The translations under genes and the position numbers were made by a program. From Anthonomus grandis grandis (lineage: Eukaryota; Arthropoda; Insecta; Coleoptera; Curculionidae): a stretch of 64,000 bases of DNA. Within the stretch, counting starts at the first letter, position 1. Each line of letters starts with the position of its first letter. The notes below the pieces were generated by a model, which made no database searches, was not told where the DNA came from, and was given only the letters and a program-made list of their open reading frames with translations. The stretch lies in NCBI RefSeq assembly GCF_022605725.1, contig NC_065553.1, positions 372,001 to 436,000 of the forward strand, given 5' to 3'. Shown one piece after another: positions 36,362 through 48,120 of this stretch.

Positions 36362-36572
36362 AGTTGCGAAGATAAAAATCCTAAGTGAGTTTTCCTTTCC
36401 AATCCCATTATTTTTTGATATTTTACCTTATACAATTGTTGTGTGTATTAAAAAAAAACAAAAAATATTAAAAAACAATATTTTTGACTAAAAGTGCGAA
36501 ATAATTCGTTTACACAAGTCAAATGTTTAAATTATATTTCATTATTTTTTATCTTAATTTTTAGTAAAGTTA

Positions 36573-37892
36573 ATGTCACATTCTGAAATTGACGTTAACA
36601 CTCTTATAGAAAATCTTTCAAATATTACGTTAAATCCTTTAAATTCAAATATGTGTTCTCTTACATCAGTAAAAGAGATTGCTCGTACCCTCAAAACATT
36701 TACAGGCAATAGCGAACATTTAGAGTTTTTTATTTTAAGCGTAAATAAGTTTTATAATAGATATTATATAGGCACCACCGATGAATCTCTTAAAGAATTT
36801 GTTTTTGCTGCAATTTGCTCTAAAATTACCGAATTCTTACTTTGTAGACCAGATTTGACTACCTGGCCCAAAATAAAAGACGCTTTAAGACAACGCTTTG
36901 GTGATAGAATAAGTAGACAAGTTCTTGCTCAATAGCTTAATTTTCTGACTCGATCTAGAAGAGAAACCATTTTAGACTTTATCGAAAGAATAAAACTTTT
37001 AAAATCTCGTATTTCTTTAAAAATTGCTGCCGATAATACCCTTACTCAAGGCAATAAAGACGCCTTATTAGAACAAACAGAACTAACAGCCGTTACAGTT
37101 TTAATCTCTAACTCTCCAAGTGAACTTCGAACTATTTTAATGTTGCACAATCCTAAAAACATTGATGATGCAGGTGCACATGTTTTGAATCATTCCCTAA
37201 TTGAACAACAAATTAATGCTCGTTCGTTTACTCCACGATAAGAGAATTTTAATATTTACAAAAATAGAATACATCCCCAAATAAATAACCATCAAAACCT
37301 TACTCATATGTATTCTATGCCTTCACAAATCCAACAACCCTTAATTAATCATTTACCAGCTCCAAATCATATTTTAAATAATAGTATTTAACCCCAGTCT
37401 CAGTATCCAAATAATGCAAGTGGAATTCCTAAACAACAATTTCCGAGCCAACCTGTAAATATTCAACCTCGACCAATACGTCAACATTTTCCCACTAATG
37501 AACAAGTCTTTGGGAAACCAAAAAATGTATTTTCTAGAGAAAATTCGCACAACCCAACAAATACCCCAACCCCAATATCTACAACTAGTAGAATACCATC
37601 TGGAATAAGTAAAAATGGCCCTGATGTTCATATGCGCACAATTCAAACCCGAAATCAAAATTCATTTCCCCAAAATGGAAACCCATTTGACTTATCCTAT
37701 ATTGCGGATAACAAAGCCCACTATCAACAAGAATATGAAAATTTTGCCCAAGAATCAGAATATGAAAATTGCTTCGAATCTCCTGAATACAGTGAGGAAA
37801 TAGAATATACCCAAGATTACGAAAGTTTAAACCAACAAGATACTCAAGAAGAAAATTTTCCCTACAGCCCTCCAGACGAAAATCCGTCTTAA
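36573..37892 (+). pseudogene. LTR-retrotransposon gag, three in-frame stops
   Basis: One frame of 440 codons from ATG 36573 to TAA 37892 is interrupted only by stops at about 36933, 37239 and 37386. The N-terminal half has the helical capsid look of Ty3/gypsy Gag (IARTLKTFTGNSEHLEFFIL, WPKIKDALRQRFGDRI, then FIERIKLLKSRI). The C-terminal part is rich in Asn, Gln and Pro and then acidic, with no CCHC zinc knuckle. Gag would form the virus-like particle of the element. Dead in this copy. Confidence 0.75.
37853..37859 (+). promoter_or_regulatory. Candidate -1 frameshift slippery heptamer
   Basis: A-AAT-TTT in the gag frame fits the X-XXY-YYZ rule. It lies 33 nt before the gag stop and inside the overlap with the open -1 protease frame. 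No downstream pseudoknot was worked out. Confidence 0.4.
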
Positions 37893-38578
37893 ATCTAAAC
37901 AGTTTCCAAGTAAATTCCTTGCCCTACATTCAATTACAAAACCCCCCAGCTAAACTTCTTATCGATACAGGTAGCCACACATCCCTAATCAGACCATCTA
38001 TAGCTGAAGAATATTTTCCGCATTTAATTTTTCCTTGTAAACACACACTTGTGACTTGCACTGGCAATACCAATACCCAAAATAAAGCAAAAATTGCTAT
38101 TTTAAGCGAATTTAGCATAAAAAATTAACTTGAATTAATCCAATATAGTTTTTACCATTATTTTGACGGTATAATAGGTATCAGAGATCTACGTAAATTA
38201 GGTCTTAATATCGAATTAGGAAGTAGGCTTTTAAAAAATGATAAAATTGAAATTCCTATCTATTACAGAGATAATTTTGAATTACAAAAAATAGAAATAC
38301 CACCCTTATCCATAATAGTAAAAAATATAAACACCGATATACCTAACGAGACCGAATTGTACATTCCTCAATTACGCACTGTATAAAATATTGAAATTCC
38401 AAGCCCCCTTTTAAAAGTACAAAATGGCACTGTTCCCCTAGAATTTCGAAATAATACCAATGAAAATATTGTATTGGAATTTTACCCTGAGTCACTCAGA
38501 GAAGTAGCCCAATTTTTTGAATTCCAAAATTTCAAAATATTTAATATCGAACAAGTAGCATCCAAATTCATTAATAAA
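37859..38578 (+). pseudogene. LTR-retrotransposon protease and pre-RT region
   Basis: In the -1 frame relative to gag and overlapping its end, the frame stays open into a retropepsin: AKLLIDTGSHTSLIRPSIAE (DTG active site near 37962-37970), to a stop at 38126-38128. The region continues in pieces with YFDGIIGIRDLRKLG, a block typical of the protease C-terminus, and the PNETELYIPQL segment. It ends at 38578 before any RT motif. Confidence 0.75.
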
Positions 38579-41500
38579 AAATTCAATATCTCAGCTAGCT
38601 TCTATTTGAAGTATTTTAATAGAACTTTTAGTTCTAAGTAAAGAAGCTTTACATATCAAGAATCACACAATTTTGATCACTAAAAGATGAGATATTCACT
38701 AGTGTACCAATCGTGATAATTATGTGTAGCACAAACACCTTTTCTATAGAATTTCAGCTTTAATTGGGAATATTTTAATGAGGTTTTCAATCACAGTTGC
38801 AGAAACCTTCAATAAATCTAACATATCAACAATTACACGATTTTGAATACTTAAAATTGAAATAACGGCTGGTGTACAAGAGGCAAATAATTCATTAGTA
38901 TACAGTATGCTCTTCAGAATAAAAAATTCCAATACCTCAACTTCCCTAGAAAATATTTTATGGAAGCATTTAATGATTCTTACGTATTGAGAATGATACA
39001 ATTTGGAGCACTAGACGCTGTGATATTCACTAGTGTATAAGAAATAAATTTTTCTATTTAGTACAAGCTCTTCTATAATAAAAAACTCAGTATTTCAGCT
39101 TCTATGTCAGAGATTTTAATGAAGTTTTTAACATTAGTTAAAGAATCCATCAATGTGTATCACTGATAGAGCGATTTTGAGCAATAAAAGCTCAGATAAT
39201 CAATAGTGTAGAAGAAGCACAATGTTTCTGCTTACTACGACTTTTCTTGTTATTAAAATCCCTATATCTCAGCTTCCGTTGTAAGGATATTAATAGAGTT
39301 TTCAACTGTAGTTGAAAAGACCTTTAAGGAATCCTACATCTTAAAAATCACCTAATTTGGAGCGCTAGAAGCCGATATATTCACTAGTGTATAGGAAGTA
39401 CCTAATTAGTTATAGTACAGGCTCTCGTATAATATAGTACCGGATCTTGTATATAAACCTCAATACCACATATTAAAAATTTTAAAAATGCACAATTTTA
39501 ACCAGTTGGAGCTGAAATATCCATTAGTGTTGATTATGTTAAGCACAGACTCATATTATAAAATTGTCAATATCTCGGCGGCCATAAGAAATATTTTATT
39601 GCCGTTTTAATTGCAATTTAAAAACCTCTCTAACCAATTTTATATATTTAGAGTGACACGATTTGGAGCACAAAAAGTTAAGATATTCACTAGTGCACAA
39701 AGAGTAAATGATTCTGTTTGGTACAGACTATCCTGTAATAAAAAAAATGAATATCTCAGCTTCTATTTTAAGGATGTTAATAAAACTTTCAATTATAAGT
39801 AAAGAAGCTTTGAAAAAACCCTATGTATCAAGAATCACACAATTTTGATTACTAGAACTTGAGATCTCTATTACTGTACTAGACGTGATAATTCTAGCAC
39901 AGACTCTTTTTTTAATAAAATCTCCAATATTTCAGCTTCTTTTATAAATATTTTAATGGGATTATTAATCACAGCTGCAGAAACTTTAAATATGAAAAAC
40001 TAAAATAACGACTGGTGTACAAGAGGCAATTAATTCATTACTAGACATGCTCTTCAGAACAATTCCAATATCTCAACTTGTCGAGAAAATATTTTATTGA
40101 AGCTTTTAGTGAATCTTGCATATTGAAAATAATACAATTTGGAGCATTAGACGCTGTGATATTCACTAGTGTACAAGAAATAAATGATTCTGTTTAGAAC
40201 AGGCTCTCCTGTAATAAAAAACTGAATATTTCAGCTTCTATGTCAAAGATTTTAATGGAGTTTTTAACTTTAGTTAAAGAATTCTTCAGTGTCTATTATT
40301 AATCAAGAATCACGCGATTTTGAGCACTAGAAGCACAGATAATCAGTAGTATACAAAAAACATAATGATTCTGCTTAATACAGTTTTTCTTGTTATAAAA
40401 ATCCCTATATCTCAACTCCTAATTTAAAGATTCTATCCGATTAAAAACCCAAGTCTTCAACCATAGTTAAAAAAGTTGTCAGGGAATCCCAGGTTTTAAA
40501 AATCTCACGATTTAGAACGCTAGAAGTTGAGATATTCACTAGTGTATAAAAATGAAATGATTCTCTTAAATACAGGCTTTCCTGTAACACAAAACTCACT
40601 ATCTCAGCTTCCGTTGCAAGGATTTTAATAGGATTTTCAATTATAGCTAAAGAGGTCTTCAAGAAATTTCACATATTAAGAAACTACTAAATTTAGCTGA
40701 AATATCTACTAAATCTCCAATATCTCAGCTTCCATTAGAAATATATTTTAATGGGGTTTTCATTCACAGTCATATTTATTAAGAGCACGATGTCAATATT
40801 TAAATCTAAAATAATGACAGTTGTACTAGAGACATATAATTTATAACTGTACATGCTCTTCATGACGAAAAATTCCAATATCTCAACTACTGGAGGAAAT
40901 ATTGTATTGGGGTCTTAATTGTAGTTCAAGGAGCGTTTATTGAATTTTACATATTAAGAATGACACTATTTGGAGCACTAGGCGCTAAGATATTTACTAG
41001 TGTACAAGTAAATGATTATGTTTAGTACAGGCGTTCCTGTAATAAAAAAAATTCTTCAGCTTTTGTATTAAAAATGTTTATGCAGTTTTCAACTTTAGTT
41101 AGTGAATCCTTCAAATAGTTTGACCAATAAACAATCACGCGATTTTGAGCACTCAAAGCTAAGATATTCACTAGTGTATAAGATGTGTTGATTTTGTTTA
41201 CGACAAACTCTCATTTTAAATTTTTAATATCTTAGCGTTCATTAAAAAAATTTATAAGGGTTTTCATTCCAAATTAAAAAAACCCTTCAAAGAATTTCAT
41301 ATATTAAAAATGATACGATTTGGAGCACTAGAAGTTAAGAAACTTATTAGTGTACTATGAATAAATGAGTATGTTTAGTACAAGCTCTTGTAACAAAAAA
41401 CTTGATATCTCATCACGTATCAAGAATCTACTAAATCTAATCAGTAGAAGTGAAATATCTACTAGTGTACCAGATGGGATAATTCTGTTTAGCGTTGTTT

Positions 41501-42130
41501 CTTTTTTTATAAAATCTCTAAGATCTCAGCTTTCATTAGAAATATCTTGATAAGGTTTTTAATTACAGTTAAAAAACCCTTCAAAGAATCCTACATATTA
41601 AGAATGATATGATCTTAAATATAAAAAATTCAAATAATGACTGGTGTACATACAAGATGCAAATAATTCATTACATGCTCTTCAGAATGAATATTTTTAA
41701 TATGAGAGAACTCCGCGAGAAAATATTTTATTGGAGTCTTAAATTATAGTTTAAAAAGCCCTTAATGAATCATAAATATTAAGAATGACTCAATATAGGG
41801 CACTAGACGCTGTGTACGAGAGTGTAAAGGAAATAAATGATTTTGTTTTGTACAGGTTCTCCTGTAAAAAAAACTCAATATTTCAGCTTATATGTCCAGG
41901 ATTTTAATGAAGTTTAACCTTAGTTAGATAATCCTTCAATATGTATCACTGATAAAGAATCACTCGGTTTTCAGCACTAGAAGCTCAGATAATCAGTAGT
42001 GTACAAAAAAGAAATGGTTCTGCTTAATTCAGTCTTTCTTATTATAAAAATCCCTATATCTTAGCTCTTGTTATAAGGATTTTAATGGGGTTTTTAACAG
42101 TAGTTGAAAAAACTTTAGGAAATCCTGAGT

Positions 42131-42418
42131 TAATAATATTAATAATATATGAGCGTCGGCGCTCCACTCCCAACTTCATAATATCTCGTATTTTAATTTT
42201 TTTGTCATCAGGTTCACTTCTGACAATTTGAGAAGATAATTTACAATGTTTGAACATACTATTGCTCAACTGTCAGAAGTAAATTCGGAAGACATTGCTA
42301 ATTATTAATAAATCAATAATTCAAAACATGAAAAAAAATTATTAATTTTATTTCATTAGAGATTTTAAATATTTATTGAATATTCATATTATTATATGAT
42401 ATTTGAATATACCGTTAA
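42131..42418 (+). repeat. Left terminal inverted repeat of element X
   Basis: It pairs with 45114-45405. Tip features: an imperfect palindrome GAGCGTCGGCGCTC (42151-42164), then ACTTCTGAC at 42216 and GTCAGAAGT at 42272. The two arms differ by scattered substitutions and a few indels, so the copy is old. Confidence 0.9.
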
Positions 42419-42812
42419 AATTTTACATTTCCATTTGGAAATTTTCCACTAAAGCGTTGTCGCTGTGTCAAAAACCCATTTTTAATAATATTTTCATCAA
42501 CATGGGTGCTTTTCACCTAATGATGTCATATTTTAAGGCTGTCGGAAAATTTATTGATGAGTGCGGATTGACTTAAATTATGGTAGAAAGTAATATTTAG
42601 CTAGTGGCTCCGTAAATGGATTTATAAACGGTAAACAAACAACAGACACTTGCCGGGACTCACGGAAAAACAGCTCAATTCTACGCGAACGTATATCGAA
42701 TTTATTAATTATTACTTGACGTTCAATAGAAGTATTCGCGTTAGTGATTTTAATTTATACAAATTAATGGTGCCCAATTTATGTATTAATTTTTTTTGTC
42801 TTCAATCAGAAT

Positions 42813-44963
42813 AATTACTCACGATGGTTATTAGCATATCTAGATAAATTATTAACTGTTGAAGAAACTCATCCACAACTCGCTGAAGAGTTCAAAAAAG
42901 GAATGTTCGGAATAAAAAGGACAGATCATAATTTCTCACGACTCCTATAGATTTGACATTAGAGCAAACTGTCAATGCCGATGCAGCGAGAAGATTGACA
43001 GACATTACACATTTTACAAATTCGATATTTGCTCGGCAGCGATGGTCGAAAAGTCATAGTATAAGATCGATGATTATTTCTCACGTTTATAATGAGTAAA
43101 CAGCCGCTTTAGAAAAACATAGGATCGTAAATGATTCGAAAAATGTAGATTCATTCATCGCAGCAGTTAAGCAGAATATCAATCCATTCAATTGTTCCGA
43201 AACGAAAGGAAAATTTTTTATTTAATATCAAAACAAGTCGTCGCGCATCGGACCTCGTAGCTGATTTTCTATTAAATGTAGAAGAAAATTGACGTACTTT
43301 ACAAAATTCATTTATATCTGAATGTTCACAAGACGATTGTAGATTTGAAGCACCAATTAAACAAAACAACATTTTTAACTTTGCAAGCTCCAACAACAAA
43401 CGTAAAGTAACCGTCAATAATAAAGTACGCGAGGTCCTTATGCAACGCGATCTCTTTGGCCGCATGTTGGGTATTTCAATGAAGGAGGCAGCAGATATTG
43501 AAAAAATGCTCTCGTATCCGATGACTCCAATACCCACATCATTGTGTCATTTAGATGGCACTATTTGTAAAACCGAAAAATCGGTCTTACTTAAAATTCT
43601 GCGTAATGACAGCTGGTTACCTCCCGTAATCGATGTCATAATCGTTGATGGCTTCTTTTTAATTCATACTATTAAAGATGTACCAAAGTCTTTCGGGAAT
43701 ATATTAAAAAAAAATTTACAAATTGTTTGCAATTATCATGCTTCAAATATCCACATAATTTTTGATCGTTATTGTCGGCCTTCAATCAAAGATTATGAGC
43801 GTTCATTACGAGGAGGTTTCGAAGCTGACTACGAATACGTTATTTCTGGTCCGGAACAAACGCGTCCAATTGACATTACGAAAGAGCTTCGAAATGACAA
43901 GTTTAAAGAAGCTTTGGTCGAATTTTTAATTGTACACTGGGAAAGCCAAGAAGTTGCTCCCTTTATAAAAAATAAAACTGTTGTCCTCAATTATATAGAA
44001 TGTTATACATATCAAGTAAACACAGATGGTAATGTCATTTGTACCAGAAATACCGAATTTTGTTGCTCACCACATGAAGAAGCTGACGCTAAAATTATCT
44101 ATCATGCATTTAAACTAGAATTAAATTCAAATATAGTCATTAAATGTTCCGACACAGATATTCTCGTAATTTTATTAGGTAACTTTCTTAAAATTAAATC
44201 TAAAGTATGGATCGAATGTGGTATTTCCGATAAGCGCCACGTTATTGATATTAATTCGCTACATGAATCTCTTGGATCAGACTTGTGCAGAGCACTACCG
44301 GTCACGCTTTGACAGGATGCGATTATAATCCCGCATTCTACAGAAAAGGTAAACAACGTCCTTATAAAACGCTCTCTAAATCAATAGACTATCAAAATAC
44401 ATTCGCCAATCTAGGAAATACAGGCGCCAATAAAGGGAACACTTTTTTCGTCATTGAATCGTTTGTCTGTAACATGTACGGTATTAAATCATGCGAGAAA
44501 GTTAATCAACTCCGATATGAATTATTTCACCGAAACTATACGATAAAAAATATAAATGAGCCCATTCAAAAAAAAAAAATTGAAAAATTTCGATGCTTCT
44601 TGCTTGCCACCTTGCTATGTTGAATTACGTCAACATATGGAGAGGGCACATTTTATTTCCAATATATGGACAAACACGACTTTGTTTGATCCATATGAAT
44701 TGGAAGCCGAAAATTGCGGATGGACTTTGAATGGATCCAATTATGAGTTCAATTGGTTTGAAGGACTACAATTGCAACCATCAGTCAAAGATATTCTCAC
44801 TGACAGTGAACAGTCGGAAGGTAATATTGAATTTACTTTTGTCAATTTAGAAATTCAACTAAATTACTGATTTGTACTTTCAGCTGACGATGACAAAACC
44901 ACTTATATCAGCGATGATGACTTTGAATTTGATGATGATATGGAGGAATATGGATCAGACTAA
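42813..44963 (+). pseudogene. XPG/FEN1-like nuclease protein of element X
   Basis: After a likely 3' splice site (TTTGTCTTCAATCAG, to 42809) the gene reads SRWLLAYLDKLLTVEETHP. After a shift at about 42935 comes IDLTLEQTVNADAARRL, a block typical of a large, poorly named metazoan protein family. It continues through VREVLMQRDLFGRMLGISM (43425-43480), MLSYPMTPIPTSLCHLDGT and VIIVDGFFLIHTI. The nuclease-like part follows: HEEADAKI (44071), KCSDTDILVILLG (44141) and, after a shift near 44300, HALTGCDYNPAF (44303-44340). In FEN1/XPG proteins comparable acidic residues and a GCDY motif bind metals. At least four frameshifts or stops (42935, 43100, 43223, 44300, 44570). C-terminus: LPPCYVELRQHMERAHFISN. 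Confidence 0.75.
44821..44883 (+). other. Predicted 63-bp intron near the 3' end of the element X gene
   Basis: Donor GAAG|GTAATA, acceptor TTTGTACTTTCAG|CTGACG. Splicing keeps the frame (G + CT = Ala) and adds an acidic tail, with ISDDDFEFDDDMEEYGSD, to a TAA at 44961-44963. Confidence 0.65.
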
Positions 44964-45113
44964 TTTTATTTTCGATCAATATTAGTACTTGCATGAATAT
45001 AGATTAATTAGTATTAATATTCGTGATTCATTAGTATAAGTATGCGGTTAGTGTTAGATATATTTGTTGTAATAGTCGTATAAATAAAACAATTGTTATG
45101 TTATTATAAAAAA

Positions 45114-45405
45114 CGATATATTCAAATATCAAACATATAATAATATGAATATTCAATAAATATTTAAAATCTGTAATGAAATAAAATTAATATTTTTTTT
45201 TTAATTTTTTGAATTATTGATTTATTAATAATTAGAAATGTCTTCCGAATTTACTTCTGACAGTTGAGCAATAGTATGTTCAAACATTGTAAATTATGTT
45301 CTCAAATTGTCAGAACAAAACCTGATGACAAAAAAAATTAAAATACGAGATATTTTGAAGGTGGGAGTGGAGCGCCGACGCTCGTATATATTAATAATAT
45401 CTCCG
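45114..45405 (-). repeat. Right terminal inverted repeat of element X
   Basis: Reverse complement of 42131-42418, with palindrome GAGCGCCGACGCTC at 45370-45383 and ACTTCTGAC at 45252. Confidence 0.9.
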
Positions 45406-46100
45406 TTATTCTTCCACCTGGACTTCTGACGACTTGCAGGTAATTTCAATTTGAATTATTAAATAAGTATGGAAAATGTCAGAAGTGAAGCTAGTGACAA
45501 AATTTTTGCAACATTACCGACTTCTGACGACCCTTTATCTTCCGCGTAGACTTCTGACAATTTTTTTCCTATTTTCTAATATCGTCTCCGATACTAGTGC
45601 AAATTGTCAGCTTTGTACCTAATCAAAAAATTTTCATAAAAAAATTACACGTTTAACCTCCTACCCTCACTTATTTCGTCCAGGGCGAGTTCTGACGGTC
45701 TGCCCCTTGCTATGTCAGTAACCACCGAGCCTGTATAATACAACAAAATTTCAGGTTTACCGAGTGACCCGTCGACCTACGTAGCCAGCTCTCCGTCTAT
45801 AAAGAATCACATGATTTTGAGTACTAGAACTTCAGATAATCAGTAGTGTACAAGAAATAAATAATTCTGCTTAGTATAGCGGCTTTTGTTATAACAATCA
45901 CTATACTTTAGCTCCTGTTGTAAGAATTTTAGAGGGGTTTTTAATCATAGTTAAAAAACCTTTAGAAAATTCCCTTAGATTTAAAGCACTAGAAACTGCA
46001 TTCACTAATGCACAAGAAGCAACTTTTTATTTTTAGTAGAGACTCTTTTTTTTAATGAAAACTTCTAATATCTTAGCTTCAATTAGAAATATTTTACTGA

Positions 46101-48120
46101 GAGCTTGAAGTTGGCCCCATCATAACTTGACTTTTTTTACGGTTTAAATCCTCCTAAAAATGTAATTAATTATGCTCCCAATACACATTTATTACAAACA
46201 TTTTGACTATAATTGAGTATCAATAACTTATTATATAAGCAAGTCATTAATTAATATTTTAAGAAAAAACACTAATTAATTATTAATTCCTATATAAACA
46301 TACTCAACCTGAACTAATTAGTGGATCTTTTGTGATAATATTAATAGCCTGCGGCTGGTATTAGTTACACTTACAGGATGTGCGAAAAATCTAATTATGG
46401 AATTGAAAAAACGCATCATCTTATATTTAATTTTAATCTTGTTTTAATTAATTTTGCAATCTATTATTATTAATAACAGTCAGTATTAATTTATAACAGT
46501 CAATTTGCAGATTGCAACTCTCTTATTTATTAATTGATAAGAGTGGTAAAATGTTATATAACTAGACTTAATTTCTCAAATAAAATAGAAATCTTAAATT
46601 AAATACTGCCAATGTAATATTTTATAATTAGTCAATGAAATAGGTGGATATTATTCCTACTTTTAATAAGAATTTTTAAGGGTCAATTTTTTTATTGCAA
46701 CTGTGGGAAACGACTAAAAGCAAAAATCCTTTTACGTCAAGAAGCTTAAAATCTATTCCTGTATAAGCGTTCGTTATCCAGAAATCCCTTTTGGAAAAAA
46801 GCAATTTTTCACGTTCGGCCAATTATTCCTAAATAACACGGTTCAGTTGAAAAAGAAATTAATACAAAATTGGAAGTTTAATTATTACGTCGTTATTTGA
46901 TACGGAAACGGTGAGGGGGTGTAAAACACAATTTGGTTCTATGATAATTAAAATTATTGACTGAAAATGTACACCGAAAGACGATCTGCATATTTTGTTC
47001 GGCAATTTAAGTTTCGCTGGAAACTTTTTTTTTAATTTTCTTAATAAAGTTTGTTTGTTTTTACGATACCTTAGAGGTAATTGGGTAAATTATGCATGAA
47101 ATAAGCAAGTTCCAGGTGATTTAGACAGTAATTTAGAAATAAAGCAGAAATAAAGTGCTATAGAAGAAAAATGATGAATTGAAAAAAAAGTTTTGACAAC
47201 AATATTTCAGATTTTATGAAGAAAATTTTATACCTGAAATCCAGATAAAATCGCAATAAAATCACGCACCTATTATTGCTATATGTATAAGAAACTCAAC
47301 AGGCAAAAAATCTATAAATAAAATGAACTGAACATATCGAACTCTATTCAGACGACTTTATCTCGGCGGCCGTTAGTGAGTGGATGTAACAAAAAATATA
47401 AATAAAACATTTAATATACTAAAAACGCCGCTTTATCGACGGATCTGAAGTGCCAAAATGTTTTTGATAAATTCCAACATGCATGCATTATCCGATACGA
47501 TACGATATTATGGATTAGTTCTACCTGTCTGCTTGATTTAGTAATGGAGCATATCTTTGGAATAATTTACCTTCCGGGTAAATTATTAAAATGTAATTTT
47601 AACATAATATAAAGTTTATGCATTTATGTATAAACAGAACTTACACAAAAAGGTTCAATTATATTTAAATCTTCCTAAGGAGTTCGAAAGAAAAATTCTC
47701 AAATTCCTGGAATGTTTTTAGAAATATTAATGAAAAAAAAAGAATAGTCAAGTCCATATTCCCCAAGTTCTTAATTGTTAAAAACAAATATTTTTAGAAT
47801 AATTTAGGATTTTGAGTCCAAAGTTTATTTGCACAAAATTATTGCTCGATTAAGAGAGTCGGATTTCACTGCATCTTCCACTGTTTTATTAAAATGCTTT
47901 ATTTTTTAGAATTAAAATTCAAATAGTTACTTAAAAGAATTGTTAAAAAAATTGTAGTGGGAGTCTTCAATATGTTCATAATAAATGTCATCGTTGTAAT
48001 TATCAATTATCACATATTTGCCTACTTTCCTCAAGTTGTGATCGAGCCTACTTGAAAACCTATTCAAATATTTCTAATTCAACCTAAGTTATTTGAAATT
48101 TATAAAAAAGAGATATAAGC
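46101..48120. other. Spacer between the two orientations of array S3
   Basis: About 2 kb without satellite, recognised element or gene. AT-rich, with no frame of note. 46880-47010 and 47340-47530 are a little less AT-biased. Confidence 0.5.

Larger units (their letters stand above)
35781..38578 (+). mobile_element. Defective Ty3/gypsy-like LTR retrotransposon
   Basis: The satellite stops in GGCTCTCCTG (35775) and resumes in AATTCAATATCTCAGC (about 38579). In between lie a 5' LTR-like segment, a primer-binding site, a gag frame and a retropepsin. Reverse transcriptase, RNase H, integrase and the 3' LTR are all missing, so the element is truncated. A 200-bp piece of the pol region is also present inverted near the 5' end. 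Very AT-rich, with no sign of a full-length open frame. Confidence 0.85.
42131..45798 (+). mobile_element. XPG/FEN1-nuclease-encoding DNA transposon X (Academ-like?)
   Basis: It interrupts array S3 cleanly: left satellite ends ..GGAAATCCTGAG, right satellite resumes AAAGAATCACATGATTTTG. About 285-bp inverted repeats lie at 42131-42418 and 45114-45405, sharing GAGCGTCGGCGCTCCACTCC, TTGAGCAATAGTATG (inverted) and TATTTATTGAATATTCATAT. A further 390 bp (45406-45798) extends only on the right and carries the same ACTTCTGAC motif as the TIRs. The single gene has a PIN/FEN1-like nuclease signature. DNA transposons of the Academ superfamily are reported to encode XPG nucleases; assignment there is inference. 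Confidence 0.75.
35141..46100 (+). repeat. Tandem array S3, plus-oriented part (about 170-bp unit), interrupted
   Basis: The unit is recognised by AGAATCACACGATTTTGAGC (or ..TTTGGAGC), ATATTCACTAGTGTACAAG, AAATGATTCTGTTTAGTACA, GGCTCTCCTGTAATAAAAA, ATATCTCAGCTTC and TTTTAATGGGGTTTTCAA. From the ATCACACGATTTT landmark, starts fall near 38661, 38831, 38992, 39166, 39348, 39487, 39652 and 39829, a spacing of about 140-182 bp. True array stretches are 35141-35780, 38579-42130 and 45799-46100; the rest are insertions. Copies are diverged. Confidence 0.9.

Noticed and set aside
43151..43537. 128-codon minus-strand frame in element X
   Set aside because: Antisense shadow of the nuclease gene, which has the recognisable motifs on the plus strand.
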